A stretch of 64,000 nucleotides of DNA from positions 13,571,151 through 13,635,150 of the forward strand of contig NC_003071.7 of NCBI RefSeq assembly GCF_000001735.4, given 5' to 3'. Position numbers and translations under genes: made by a program. The notes beneath the pieces are model-generated. The model was not told where the DNA came from. It saw nothing but the letters and a program-made list of their open reading frames with translations, and did no database searches. Positions 24,301 through 38,095 of this stretch are shown here, piece after piece. The first letter of the stretch is position 1. Every line of letters begins with the position of its first letter. This stretch comes from Arabidopsis thaliana (taxonomy: Eukaryota; Streptophyta; Magnoliopsida; Brassicales; Brassicaceae).

Positions 24301-27300
24301 CAAGAGACATAATGGACGAAGAGGTCCCAAGGTAAGATAATTTGAGTTAGGCTTTCTGCTGAATGGTTTGATCAATGTTGTTTGAAGCATACTCATTTAA
24401 AGTTTTCTTTCCATAGCATGCTAGAGTCAACTCACAATGGAACTTATGTCAAGTACGACGTAATGACTCCTCTTCATCAACAGCGCAAATATTTCAGCCA
24501 ACTTCGATTCCCAGTGTACTCTCAGACAGAAGCCTGGAAAGAAAAAGCAAGTCTCCTCTTTAAAATTCATCTATTTGCTTCATTTATGCTTCTGCAATAC
24601 TGGTGCATTTGATCTCTTTTGCCTGAGGGCCTTCTAAGTTATCTATCTCCTTACGTTTTTATTGTGCAGATCAAGAGGCTTCATCTTTTACTTACTGTCA
24701 AAGAGTCGGCTATGGATGTGCCATCCAACTTGGAAGCTCGAAGGCGACTTACATTCTTTTCAAATTCATTATTCATGGAAATGCCTGATGCCCCCAAAAT
24801 CCGCAACATGCTTTCCTTTTCGTAAGTTCCATTCCTTTTCAATTTGCAAGAAACTCCATTGCAGTTATATGATAAATCTTTTTATTTGCCTCTTAATTCC
24901 TTCTTTCCTACAAGCAGTGAGGATGTACAAATTCTAATAGCTATACATTTTTTTGCTTTTCCATAGGGTCCTAACACCATACTATTCAGAGGATGTTCTA
25001 TTCTCCATTTTTGGTTTGGAGAAGCAAAATGAAGATGGAGTCTCTATACTCTTTTACTTGCAGAAGATCTTTCCAGGTTTCACTTTTTCTTCTGTCTCCA
25101 AATGGTCTTGTGCCACTACTATTGTCCTCTGAATTTCTATTCCATAAACTGACTCGGTGGTTTACCTCAGATGAGTGGACAAACTTTTTGGAACGCGTGA
25201 AATGTGGCAGCGAAGAAGAACTCAGAGCAAGAGAAGAGTTGGAAGAGGAACTTCGTCTGTGGGCATCTTACAGAGGCCAAACACTGACCAAAACTGGTAT
25301 GTGGCTTTTCATTTCCTTTCTCAAAGAAACACTCTGCTTCACGTTTTAGCTGTAGGATTTTTCTGATTTTAATCAACCAGTGCGAGGCATGATGTATTAC
25401 CGAAAGGCTTTGGAGCTCCAGGCCTTCCTTGATATGGCAAAGGATGAAGGTGCTTACCAGGCATTGTTATGATTCTTTTATTTATAGAAACTGTGAAAAC
25501 ATTCCTAAAACTGCTTTTGTTTTGTTTTGTTTTAAGAATTAATGAAAGGGTACAAGGCTCTCGAGTTAACTAGTGAAGACGCATCGAAGAGTGGAACGTC
25601 GCTCTGGGCTCAGTGTCAAGCACTTGCTGACATGAAATTTACCTTTGTGGTTTCATGCCAACAATACAGTGTTCAGAAGAGATCCGGTGACCAACGTGCG
25701 AAGGACATATTGAGGCTTATGACTACGTATGTCTTCTCTCATCATAATTCTTCAATAGATCTGTTATGTCTTTCTTATATGCATTAGTTAACCTTACTAT
25801 TTCTCTGTGACAGGTACCCGTCTCTACGTGTTGCTTATATTGACGAGGTTGAGCAAACACATAAAGAAAGCTATAAAGGGGCAGACGAAAAAATTTACTA
25901 CTCAGCCCTTGTCAAAGCTGCTCCGCAGACCAAATCTATGGATTCTTCTGAATCTGTGCAAACACTAGACCAGGTACAAAAGTTAAAATAATGCTCTAGA
26001 ATACTTTAAACTTTGGTGCTCAGTTATTTCTGTAAGCGAGGCTCTAGAGTATAAGCATATGAGGATTTTTCAATCTTTATTCTTGTTGCTGATTTTTGTG
26101 TGTGTGTGTCTTCTCTTTTTTCATTTGTGGCCATATCGTTGTTCTAGTTTTGGGGACTTAAGTTTATATTTCTTCCTGCAGGTCATATACCGGATTAAGC
26201 TACCAGGACCTGCAATACTAGGAGAGGGGAAGCCAGAGAATCAGAACCATTCTATCATTTTTACTCGCGGAGAAGGGTTACAGACAATAGACATGAACCA
26301 GGTGCGCCCTATTAACTTTTTCATTTTTTTCTGGGCTGAATGTCCTAGTTAATCACTTTATGCCGGTAGTTAAAATGTTGATTCAAACATTCGATAAACA
26401 GGACAATTACATGGAGGAAGCTTTCAAAATGAGGAACTTGCTTCAAGAATTTCTTGTTAAGCATGGAGGCGTAAGAACCCCTACAATACTTGGACTTAGA
26501 GAGCATATTTTCACGGGAAGGTAAAATAGTACAATCTTGTACTGCCATTTAGACAGTCAATTTGATCTTGGTGCACAAAATGATATCCTACTCGTCTCGT
26601 TTCTTGTGGCAGTGTTTCTTCTCTTGCATGGTTTATGTCGAATCAGGAAAACAGCTTTGTTACTATTGGGCAGAGGGTGCTAGCTAGCCCCTTGAAGTAA
26701 GTTTTTTTTACATCTCGTGGTGGAATTCTATGAAGGGAGACCTGGATTTGTAACTTTCATTTTGACTCCTCCAGGGTACGATTCCATTACGGTCATCCAG
26801 ATGTTTTTGATCGACTGTTTCACCTTACCAGAGGTGGTGTCTGCAAAGCTTCTAAAGTTATCAATCTAAGTGAAGACATATTTGCTGGTACTTGCTTCAT
26901 CGCCTTTTCTCCGGTGACACATATTATGATCTGTTTCCATACGTTTTTGTTTCGTTCTCTCATACCTTCGCTATTTTCAGGTTTCAACTCTACTCTTCGT
27001 GAAGGCAATGTGACTCATCATGAATACATACAAGTTGGTAAAGGGAGAGATGTAGGACTCAACCAGATTTCAATGTTTGAGGCAAAGATCGCTAACGGAA
27101 ATGGGGAGCAAACTCTAAGCCGTGACCTATATAGGCTGGGGCACCGATTTGATTTCTTCCGCATGCTTTCTTGTTATTTCACTACAATTGGGTTCTACTT
27201 CAGTACTATGGTAGGTCATATTCCTTTTTCTTTATCTTATCTCACGATCAGTATGATACATGGGAAGTTTATCTCAGTCTGAAACATTATCTGTGTCTTT

Positions 27301-28916
27301 CTTACAGTTAACCGTGCTTACGGTCTATGTATTTCTATATGGACGGCTGTATCTCGTTCTTAGTGGTCTTGAAGAAGGATTGAGCAACCAGAAAGCTTTT
27401 CGATCCAACATGCCTCTTCAAGCTGCACTTGCTTCTCAATCATTTGTGCAGATTGGTTTCTTGATGGCCTTACCTATGATGATGGAGATAGGTCTTGAGA
27501 GGGGATTCCATAACGCCCTAATTGATTTTGTACTGATGCAGTTACAACTCGCTTCCGTGTTTTTCACGTTCCAACTGGGGACAAAAACTCATTACTATGG
27601 TCGAACATTGTTTCATGGCGGCGCAGAATACAGAGGCACTGGGCGTGGTTTTGTGGTGTTCCATGCCAAATTTGCTGAAAACTACAGATTCTACTCGCGC
27701 AGTCATTTTGTGAAGGGTATTGAGCTGATGATACTCCTGCTAGTGTATCAGATATTTGGCCATGCCTATAGAGGAGTTGTTACATATATTCTGATCACTG
27801 TTTCGATATGGTTCATGGTGGTGACTTGGCTCTTTGCTCCTTTCCTGTTCAATCCCTCTGGTTTCGAGTGGCAAAAGATCGTAGATGATTGGACAGATTG
27901 GAATAAATGGATATATAACCGAGGGGGAATTGGTGTTCCTCCAGAAAAGAGTTGGGAGTCTTGGTGGGAGAAGGAAATAGGACATCTTCGACACTCGGGA
28001 AAACGGGGTATCATCCTCGAGATTGTTTTGGCTTTACGCTTCTTCATCTTTCAGTACGGACTGGTTTATCAACTCAGCACCTTTAAACAGGAAAATCAAA
28101 GTTTGTGGGTGAGAGCTCTTACCCATCTCATGTTGCTCTTCTTGTTTTCGAATTCTCTTGGTTTTTAATAAATTGATTCTCAATGTTTCACAGATTTATG
28201 GAGCTTCATGGTTCGTGATCTTATTCATTTTACTTATTGTAAAGGTATGATAACTATCACCATGAACATATTCATTCACATTTTGGGTTTCTTAAGTATG
28301 AGATACCAACAATCTTTTAATCGATCAAGGTTGTTTACTAAACTGAATGTAACTAATCACAGGGTCTGGGTGTGGGAAGACAACGGTTCAGCACAAACTT
28401 CCAGCTTCTCTTCAGGATCATCAAGGGTTTTGTGTTCCTCACATTTCTTGGACTTCTCATTACTTTCTTAGCTCTTCGTTTTTTAACACCCAAGGACATC
28501 TTCCTTTGTATGCTCGCTTTCATGCCAACCGGTTGGGGAATGTTACTCGTAAGTTCTCATTCCTCCATTAAACTCCTCCAAATTGTTTTTAATACGTCTT
28601 TGTGTTTGTCTTGTTTCTGAGATAGTTGCTGCAATTCATTCAAAACATTCTCTCTTTTCTTTTCAAGATTGCACAAGCGTGTAAGCCTCTGATTCAACGG
28701 CTAGGATTCTGGTCATCGGTTAGGACGCTGGCTCGAGGCTATGAGATTCTCATGGGTTTACTTTTGTTCACTCCGGTAGCGTTCCTGGCTTGGTTCCCGT
28801 TCGTGTCTGAGTTTCAGACAAGAATGCTCTTTAACCAAGCATTTAGCAGAGGATTGCAGATTTCACGTATTCTTGGTGGTCAGAGAAAAGACCGCTCTTC
28901 CAAGAACAAGGAGTGA
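18395..28916 (+). CDS. GSL3: Callose synthase 2 (glucan synthase-like 3)
   Basis: Catalytic subunit that makes (1->3)-beta-glucan (callose) from UDP-glucose at the plasma membrane or cell plate. I read 42 coding exons with no frame break, first 18395-18581, largest 27308-28108, last 28668-28916, giving about 1,950 residues, normal for the family. The N-terminal ~460 residues (start [20 protein letters not shown]) hold the Vta1-like and FKS1 domain-1 regions. A first membrane block spans about 21.4-23.0 kb. The long cytoplasmic catalytic glucan synthase domain (GT48) follows, including [20 protein letters not shown] and the [20 protein letters not shown] segment. A second membrane block ends the protein before [10 protein letters not shown]. 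One intron (24547-24669) starts GC. The sequence is very close to CalS1; neighbours decide for CalS2/GSL3 (At2g31960). Confidence 0.95.
24547..24669 (+). other. Non-canonical GC-AG intron in the callose synthase gene
   Basis: The conserved protein reads WKEK then IKRLHLLL. The DNA after the AAA of that Lys is GCAAGTCTCC, with no GT donor at that place, and the acceptor is attgtgcag. A GC donor with otherwise perfect A-AGT surroundings matches the known minor class of GC-AG introns spliced by the major spliceosome. Confidence 0.8.
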
Positions 28917-29506
28917 AACAAAAATCATATAAGCAGAGAACAGTTACACATGTATATAGTTTAATACTATTGAAGACAATTATGCCTCTTTTACTACGTT
29001 CTTACAAAGTAATCTATGGTTCTTTAGGAGTTGTGTATTCCGGATTTTGATTTTGTTTCGGTTCGGCTTACTTGGTTCTTAAATCTTCGGTTTAAGGAAA
29101 TAGCGATAGTGTAGATCGGTTTGGCAAGGTTTTGACTTTTGATTGCATTGGTTCTATTTTGTATTAAATAAAAGATAAGTCCCTGAAATTGTAGTTGTTT
29201 TCAAAATACTCAAAATATTTTAGTACGCTTCTAATCTAACCCCAAAAGGAAGAAACTGTATACGACCGGAGGTTCTCAATCGAATACTACACCGGTTCAA
29301 TTCGATTCTGTTTATAAACCGGTCTCTCGCGATTCAATTCGTCTTCTTTTTCCAATTTCCAGTTCCTTCTTCTTCCATTGTCGAGTTTTCATGATTTTCC
29401 CGCAAAACCCTTCTCGTTTATGGGTTTAACCTTCCTGTGTCACCAAAATTTTCTCCGTAACTTATCACCTCCACTTTTTCATATCTGTAATCGCTGAAGG
29501 TAAAAG
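28917..29506. other. Intergenic region between callose synthase and RAD50
   Basis: 590 bp holding the 3' end of the callose synthase transcript and the promoter and leader of RAD50. Repeated 'cggttc / ggttcggtt' words occur at about 29055-29070 and 29290-29325. No open frame. Confidence 0.5.
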
Positions 29507-32500
29507 ATGAGTACGGTCGATAAAATGTTGATCAAGGGTATAAGAAGCTTCGACCCAGAAAATAAGAACGTTGTTACTTTCTTCAGACCTTTAACCCTAA
29601 TCGTCGGCGCTAACGGAGCCGGAAAAACTGTAAAGTTCCTTAAACCTTTTCTCTTCTCCTCAGTTCACTCCCATTTCTTCGCCTCCGTAATTGAAAAGTT
29701 TGTGGCTATTTCGTGATTTTTGCAGACGATTATAGAGTGTTTAAAGGTGTCTTGTACCGGAGAGTTGCCACCGAACGCGAGGTCTGGTCATAGCTTCATT
29801 CATGACCCTAAGGTAAGTCTCTAGTTAGATTCTCAATTCTTACCTAATTTCATGTTTCTGTTGTTGATGAATGTGGAATTCAGGATTCGATTTCGCCTTA
29901 TAGTAGTATTCAGATTGAAATTTCATTGGTTCCTACTATATAGGTTGCTGGAGAAACGGAGACAAAAGCACAAATAAAGCTGAGATTCAAGACAGCTGCA
30001 GGGAAGGATGTGGTATGTATAAGGTCATTTCAGTTGACGCAAAAGGCTTCAAAGATGGAGTACAAGGCTATTGAGAGTGTGCTTCAAACCATTAATCCTC
30101 ACACTGGAGAGGTTGCACTTATCTCTTGTTATTAATCTTTCATTTGGTTTCTTCTCTCCCTTTTTTTAGCTATGTATTAGTATCTTGATTTTGGTTTGAA
30201 GGTCTCGAGCTAAGTGTTAGACTATCTATATTCCCTACAAGTTACAACGTTTGTTTTGTCTGCATATAGAATGATTTGATACCTTGTTTTTGTGAAGAAA
30301 GTCTTAACGCACAGCCTCATTGGAGTTTCTAATGTTGTTTTGTTATTTATTCCTCCATTTTTTTGCATGAGTTCCATCTAGATCATTTCTCTTTCTTATT
30401 TTGTCCACATACATTGTCAAATTGCAGAAAGTATGTCTCAGCTACAGATGCGCTGACATGGATAGGGAGATACCAGCTTTGATGGGTGTGTCAAAAGCTA
30501 TTTTAGAAAACGTCATATTTGTGCATCAGGATGAGTCTAACTGGCCACTGCAAGATCCTTCTACTTTGAAAAAGAAGTTTGATGATATTTTCTCAGCCAC
30601 CAGGTAGTTTCTGGCTCACCACCAACATTTCTCTTAAATCATCAGTTCCTTGCTGTATTTTGTTGTAGAAGAAACCGAATCCCAGAAAATGTAACATGTG
30701 TGTTTAACATGAAACAGATATACAAAGGCTCTGGAAGTTATTAAGAAACTTCACAAGGATCAAGCTCAGGAGATAAAAACTTTCAAGTTAAAATTGGAAA
30801 ATCTGCAGACCTTGAAAGACGCAGCTTATAAGGTATGTTAGACTTTAACTTGTTTGACATTGATTTTTCTTTTCTTTTTCAGTATCCGACCCTGGTCTCT
30901 CACGCATAATTTTTTTTTTGTTAAGTCAAAGGAACAAAATTAACACTAACGTCGATTGTTTTAATTCTGAAAGTAATTATAGAGTATTGTATACATATGG
31001 TATGCATTTCTTAGGTTGTGTGGGCTATTCTTATGCCATGATAATTCCTATACAGCTTCGTGAGAGCATTGCTCAAGATCAAGAAAGGACAGAATCTTCA
31101 AAAGTTCAGATGTTGGAACTGGAAACCAGTGTTCAGAAAGTTGATGCTGAAGTTCATAATAAGGAAATGATGTTAAAAGATCTGAGAAAGCTCCAGGACC
31201 AAGTATCAATAAAAACTGCGGAAAGGAGCACCTTGTTTAAGGAGCAGCAGAGACAGTATGCAGCATTACCTGAGGAAAATGAAGGTTTTCTCTTTTACTA
31301 TCACAATGTTAAGGTCCTTTCTGCCTTTTAGTAGTCTGTCCGTTTTACAGATTGAGTCCCTGCATTTGTATGAATTTACTTTTGCCTTTCTGTAAAGGTA
31401 TCTCACATTTTGTTATTTCTTCACGTAGATTAAATTTGTTGGTGCTTGTAATATTTGTTGTTCAGATACTATTGAAGAATTGAAAGAATGGAAAAGCAAG
31501 TTTGAAGAAAGACTTGCTCTTTTGGGGACCAAAATTCGAAAAATGGAGAGAGAGATGGTTGACACAGAAACTACAATTTCTTCGCTTCACAATGCAAAAA
31601 CTAACTATATGCTGGAGATCAGCAAGCTACAAACAGAAGCTGAAGTAAATCTGAAAAAGCCACCACATAGTAAAATATTATGAGTTCTCTGCTCTATTTG
31701 ATTTAACATGTTTTCTTTATATTTTTCATAGGCTCATATGCTGCTGAAGAATGAAAGAGATTCTACCATCCAGAACATTTTTTTCCATTACAATTTAGGA
31801 AATGTTCCTAGTACCCCCTTCAGTACTGAGGTAGTTTTGAATCTCACAAATCGAATAAAATCAAGACTGGGTGAACTTGAGATGGATTTGCTCGATAAGA
31901 AGGTTCACATTCTTTATTTTCTACAGAAATTTAATTGTATATTGCATTATTTGCATATGTTGACATCTTTAGAGATTTTGATTGTCATCTCAGAAATCAA
32001 ATGAAACTGCTCTAAGTACGGCTTGGGATTGCTATATGGATGCTAATGACCGTTGGAAAAGCATCGAAGCTCAGAAACGAGCTAAAGATGAAATCAAGGT
32101 GTTGTTCACCATTTGGAACTCTAACCCAAATCCTCCACTAACGAGCCTAAGTTTTCACTCTTTTACTTTTGATGGTGACTTATGCAGATGGGCATATCAA
32201 AACGCATAGAAGAGAAAGAAATTGAGCGTGATTCATTTGAATTCGAAATTTCCACTGTGGATGTTAAACAAACTGATGAAAGAGAGAAACAAGTGGTATT
32301 GCTTTCGTCCCTTTATTTACTTACATGATTTTGGTCTTGATGACTTTTCCCTTGCTATATGTGCCTTACTTTTTCATCATCTGCGTTTGCACAGCAAGTT
32401 GAGCTTGAGAGAAAGACAAAACAGAATTCTGAAAGGGGATTTGAATCCAAAATAGAACAGAAACAGCATGAAATATACAGCTTGGAGCATAAAATCAAGA

Positions 32501-35500
32501 CACTGAATCGAGAAAGAGACGTTATGGCTGGTGATGCTGAGGATAGAGTGAAATTGTCTTTAAAGAAGACGGAACAGGAGAATCTTAAGAAGAAACACAA
32601 AAAGATGTGATCTCACTCACCAAAACTTTTCTCAGTTTTCTGTCTTTTTTTCTATTTATCTATTGTTTTCACTCTCTAAAGCTACTTACCAGAATAGATG
32701 AGTGCAAGGATCGAATTAGAGGAGTGCTGAAGGGGAGATTACCACCCGAGAAGGATATGAAGAGGGAAATAGTTCAAGCTTTGAGGTCGTGTTTTCACTT
32801 AAGTTATTATTTTTGATGATTCGGAATGAATCACTTATTAATATAAGATCTCTTGATCAGCATCTCAAAACAAGAGAATAGCTTGCTACTTGGTGTTCAA
32901 AGTTATCACATCTCAAACATTTCTTTGTATTTGTTTTCTCTTTGGTTTAGGTCAATTGAAAGGGAATATGATGACCTCAGTTTGAAATCCCGAGAAGCAG
33001 AAAAGGAGGTCAACATGTTGCAGATGAAGATACAAGAAGTAAACAATAGCCTATTCAAGCATAACAAGGATACAGAATGTAAGCACTGGTGTATAATTTA
33101 AAGTTAGATATCTATTGGTCAGTTCTCTGACTAGCGCCTTAAGTTGTGAATAAACTGCTCTTGACAATTTTTTCAGTGTTACCAATTATTAGAACATGTT
33201 AATATAATGTGTCATCTGTCACCCCTTTTATTTGATTTTCGTTTCTACAATGTACCTGGATTGACATTTAAAGACAGATAAGGAATCCATTTTCGGTGTA
33301 CAGTGGATGATTAGAAAATATCTATTCACTCAATCTGACTTGAGTACTTTTATGCAGCAAGAAAGAGATACATTGAGTCCAAGCTTCAGGCCTTAAAACA
33401 GGAATCAGTTACCATTGATGCTTATCCCAAATTGTTGGAGTCGGCTAAGGACAAAAGAGATGACCGTAAACGGTTTGTGGTTAAAACTGGCGACTGTTTC
33501 CATACCCCACCCCCTGTATGTTTGCGTGAATTCCAATATATTCTTCTCTTGCACTGAAAAGCATAGTTCTGTTTCTGGTCTGTGTTTGCAGCGAATATAA
33601 CATGGCAAATGGTATGCGTCAGATGTTTGAACCTTTTGAGAAACGAGCACGTCAAGAGCATTCTTGTCCTTGCTGCGAGCGCTCTTTTACAGCTGATGAA
33701 GAGGCTAGCTTTATTAAGAAGGTTACACAATCTTCTCCTGTTTTTGCCTTAACGATTCAAATTATTTTCTGCTTCTGAAATAACGGAATGTCTCTTTATT
33801 TGAGTACGTAAATTTCTTTTCAAATACAGCAAAGGGTAAAGGCTTCAAGCACAGGGGAGCATCTTAAAGCATTAGCAGTGGAGTCTTCCAATGCTGACTC
33901 TGTATTTCAACAGCTAGACAAACTACGGGCAGTTTTTGAAGAATACTCGAAACTAACTACTGAAATTATTCCTCTCGCTGAGAAAACTTTGCAAGAGCAT
34001 ACAGAAGAGCTGGGTCAGAAGTCTGAAGCTCTTGATGATGTGAGTTGGGGATCACTTGTAATTTCCTTGGATAGAACTGATTCGCAGCTGCAAATTCTAT
34101 CAGTTTCTTTACAAGTGCAAAGTGTTGCTGTTTTCTGCTTGCTCTGTTTCCTCTTAATCCTGTTGTCATGCACATGAGCTGGAATTTTTAATTCCAGTTC
34201 ATAGCATCTCAAATCATATATGTGTATGTCTTCAGGTATTAGGAATCTCTGCACAGATAAAAGCTGACAAAGACTCGATTGAAGCACTGGTGCAGCCCCT
34301 CGAAAATGCTGACAGGATCTTTCAGGAAATCGTATCCTACCAAAAGCAAATTGAAGATCTTGAATATAAGCTTGATTTTAGGGGTCTTGGGGTTAAAACT
34401 ATGGAAGAAATCCAATCAGAATTAAGTAGCCTCCAAAGCAGCAAGTAAGTACTCTGAATTTATGCAGGGTAGAACATATTTCTCTTCCTTGGACGTTTCT
34501 TAGTCTAGCAGACACATAATTTCCAATATTTTCTTCCTTATGTACCCTTGAACAGGGATAAATTGCACGGTGAGCTGGAGAAACTTAGAGATGACCAGAT
34601 TTACATGGAACGTGATATATCATGCCTCCAGGCCAGATGGCATGCAGTAAGGGAGGAGAAGGCCAAGGCAGCCAATTTGTTACGGGACGTTACAAAGGCA
34701 GAAGAAGACCTGGAGCGTTTAGCCGAGGAGAAAAGTCAACTTGACCTCGATGTGAAGGTGCGTTTGATGAGCGTTTTAGATTGTTTTCCACATGTCTTTC
34801 TGTGTGTCACTATATCAAAGTCCATTGTTAATTGGCGACTATAAAGGTCCTAATTTATTAGGTCTATGGTCTTAAATGAGAGTACTACTATGTGAGAAAT
34901 GTGCAATATCAAACTCCATTTTTCATTGGTGACTATAAAGGTCCTAATTTATTAGGTCCTTGATCATGAATGAGAGTACTACTTTGTGAGGAATGTGCTA
35001 AAACAGATTAGTGAATCATTTTCTTTCTGAATAAATTTGCTTACTAGTAATGCAATGCAATGCAACACAGATATATAGAGAATACATAATAAAATGGGTA
35101 GCAATAAGTACATTCCTAGCGAGTTGGATGGTATTTTGCTTGTAACTGTTTGAGTTTTTGTATTTGAAAGCTTCAAATATATTTTTTCTGTGCATTCGTT
35201 GAAATGTGATCAAGTAAGTACTTCTTCGAAACATGCAAAAAGTAATATTCAGTCTTCTTTCCTATTTTTGTTTCAAATTTTCTCTGTTACATTAAATGTA
35301 GAATCTTTAAAAATTTAATTGTTCATTTCATTATTTTTCAGTATTTGACCGAGGCCCTGGGCCCTTTATCCAAGGAAAAAGAGCAATTACTGAGTGACTA
35401 CAATGATATGAAGATTAGACGTAATCAAGAGTATGAAGAACTGGCTGAGAAAAAGAGAAACTACCAACAGGAAGTTGAGGCATTACTCAAGGCCAGTTAT

Positions 35501-37665
35501 AAAATAAATGAGTATGTTCTGCTAGCAAAGGTTAATTCATTATTATCCTGTGCACCAGATATCCTTACAGCTGCTTTACCAGGTATCATGATCTGAAGAA
35601 AGGGGAGCGCTTAGATGATATTCAAGAAAAGCAGCGGTTATCTGATTCTCAGCTTCAGAGCTGTGAAGCTAGAAAGAATGAACTTGCAGGTGAACTGAAC
35701 AGAAATAAAGACTTGATGCGGAATCAAGATCAACTGAGAAGAAATATAGAGGATAACTTGAACTACCGGACAACAAAAGCAAAAGTTGAGGAGCTTACAC
35801 GTGAGATTGAATCATTGGAAGAGCAAATATTGAATATTGGTGGGATTGCCGCAGTTGAAGCTGAAATTGTAAAGATATTGCGGGAAAGGGAAAGACTTCT
35901 TTCAGAGGTAAGCAGATCCTTATATATTTATAGCAGTCATCACCTGATATGATTTTGGTGTCTATGGTTAGCTATTCATTTGTTCTCCATGATGCTAAGT
36001 GTAAGATCTTGCATTTCTCTGATTTAAGCATTTAATATCCGAGGTGGTTGGTTTTTAAAATTTATATCCTTGTTTCAAGGTAGCCAAAATATATAAAATT
36101 TAGAAATTATCATTTATAGATAACAGATTTTCTTCACTGACTACCATTGCTCGTGGCTGTTAGCAACTGATATGTGTGAACGTCGAGTTACCTGTGTTTT
36201 TCTTGATTATTTAAAGATAGTTTATCCATTGAAAGGTTTCAGAGCCTATTTTATTGTGCCTGAATAGTAATTATATTTTTCTTGTAGCTGAACCGGTGTC
36301 GTGGAACAGTGTCTGTTTACGAGAGCAGTATTTCAAAGAACAGAGTGGAGCTAAAACAGGCACAATACAAGGACATAGATAAGCGGCACTTTGATCAACT
36401 GATCCAGCTAAAGGTAAGACGTAGTATTACCTTGTGGTAGTGCCTGAATGGTCAACAAATTCCACTTTATGTTAAATTGAACATTTCATTTTGGCCAGAC
36501 AACTGAAATGGCAAATAAAGACTTGGATAGATACTACAATGCCCTTGACAAGTAAGCTTCTCGAGTCCTTATATAACCTTCTGGCTAGTTGTTTTTCATT
36601 TTGCACTATCTAATTAACAAAATCATTTAATCTGCAGTTTTTAACATATATTTCCATACAGAGCACTAATGCGCTTCCACACAATGAAAATGGAGGAAAT
36701 AAATAAGATTATAAGGGAACTGTGGCAGCAGACATACAGAGGTCAAGATATGGATTACATACGAATACACTCAGATTCCGAAGGTGCAGGCACCCGCTCT
36801 TACAGCTACAAGGTATGCTACAGAATTGACAACATACTTTACGATGTGATCATCATTAGCATCGTTGTCAACCTTGTTTTTTCTTAGGTTCTTATGCAGA
36901 CTGGTGATACAGAACTTGAAATGAGAGGAAGATGCAGTGCAGGTCAAAAGGTGAATTGTTCTAAAATCGTTCTTGTAAAAGCATAGTTATCAGTTCAATA
37001 TTATTTTAAGCTTCGTTGTTGAACTCAGGTGATCACTTTCTTCTTCATCATCTCCCGCAGGTTCTTGCTTCATTGATAATTAGGTTGGCTTTAGCCGAGA
37101 CATTTTGCTTAAACTGTGGAATATTAGCCCTTGATGAGCCAACTACAAACCTGGATGGGCCCAATTCAGAATCTCTTGCAGGAGCTCTTCTTAGGTAAGA
37201 CTTCAGATCTATACCCCTAATGAGTTATGATGATGGTACATGGGTACATATAAATATTTCCTCTTACATAGACATTTAACTCTCTAAACACTGGAGTCAT
37301 TATTGTGACTTTCCTGTCTTTTCCGTATAATGTTGTTACACATCCTAAGACCATTGCTCTCAACATTGGATCATATTATGTCGTTGTATTCTCCAGGATC
37401 ATGGAAGACAGAAAGGGCCAAGAGAATTTCCAACTCATAGTCATTACCCACGATGAACGCTTTGCTCAAATGATTGGCCAAAGGCAACATGCTGAAAAAT
37501 ATTACCGGGTCGCAAAAGATGATATGTAAGCAAACTATTATCGCTCTCATCTTTTCTTCTTTCTATACTTGCTTTTCCATTTACTCTGAATTCAAGACCT
37601 GATACTTCACTGGGGATCTTATCAGGCAACACAGCATAATCGAGGCCCAAGAGATCTTTGATTGA
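29507..37665 (+). CDS. RAD50: DNA repair ATPase RAD50
   Basis: SMC-like ATPase of the MRE11-RAD50-NBS1 complex, which acts in the nucleus on double-strand breaks and telomeres. I read 27 coding exons, first 29507-29629, last 37626-37665, in frame throughout. Walker A is GANGAGKT at residues 34-41, split by intron 1. The Q-loop region ([20 protein letters not shown]) follows in exon 4. Two long coiled-coil arms rich in Glu, Lys and Gln flank the zinc-hook CPCC, encoded at 33665-33676. The ABC signature ([15 protein letters not shown]) is at about 36920-37070, the Walker B and D-loop [10 protein letters not shown] at about 37127-37160, and the H-loop VITHDERF in exon 26. The protein ends IIEAQEIFD. 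All ATPase motifs are intact; length agrees with ~1,316 residues known for the plant protein. Confidence 0.96.
34811..34998. repeat. ~94-bp tandem duplication in a RAD50 intron
   Basis: The word gactataaaggtcctaatt starts at 34837 and again at 34931, and the flanking sequence matches on both sides (atatcaaa-tccatt upstream; gagagtactact-tgtgag-aatgtgc downstream). The copies differ at a minority of sites, so the duplication is not brand new. Confidence 0.85.
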
Positions 37666-38095
37666 TAAACCAGTGGCTTGTTCTATAAACCAACATAACA
37701 GTTCAGCTAATGTTTAACGGTAAGCTCATCTTTTTGAAAAGCTACGTGTAGCTTTCTTGGCTCTGTTATATACAGCTCTACACATTGTTTGATTAGATGT
37801 GTGCAAAAATTTCTGTTGAATTGAAAAATCAGTATGTAGAGGAGGCAACTCTTTGAACCCTTATGTTAAGTTTTTGTTAAGAGAATGCTACAACATTCCA
37901 AAGTTTGTTGATGGTTCTGATATTTCATCAAGTCTCATCGCATATTCTTAATAACAACTTGTTTTTATTTATGAACAACGTAAACATATCATGAAAACCA
38001 ACTATTAACCCATTCTTAATAGCTTTGTATCATACACCTTTTAGTCTTTTCTTGATCATATTATGGAAATTTAAGTCGAATAAGAAGAAATAAAG
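37666..38095. other. Convergent intergenic region between RAD50 and the cystatin gene
   Basis: 430 bp with the 3' ends of two converging genes. AT-rich; nothing else seen. Confidence 0.5.

Noticed and set aside
27740..28047. Minus-strand open frames of 84-93 codons inside the callose synthase gene
   Set aside because: Antisense shadows of the largest, highly conserved exon.
31056..31331. Apparent retained-intron open frame in RAD50 (30918-31331)
   Set aside because: The part before 31056 is intron upstream of a good acceptor (tatacag), and only the later part fits the coiled coil.
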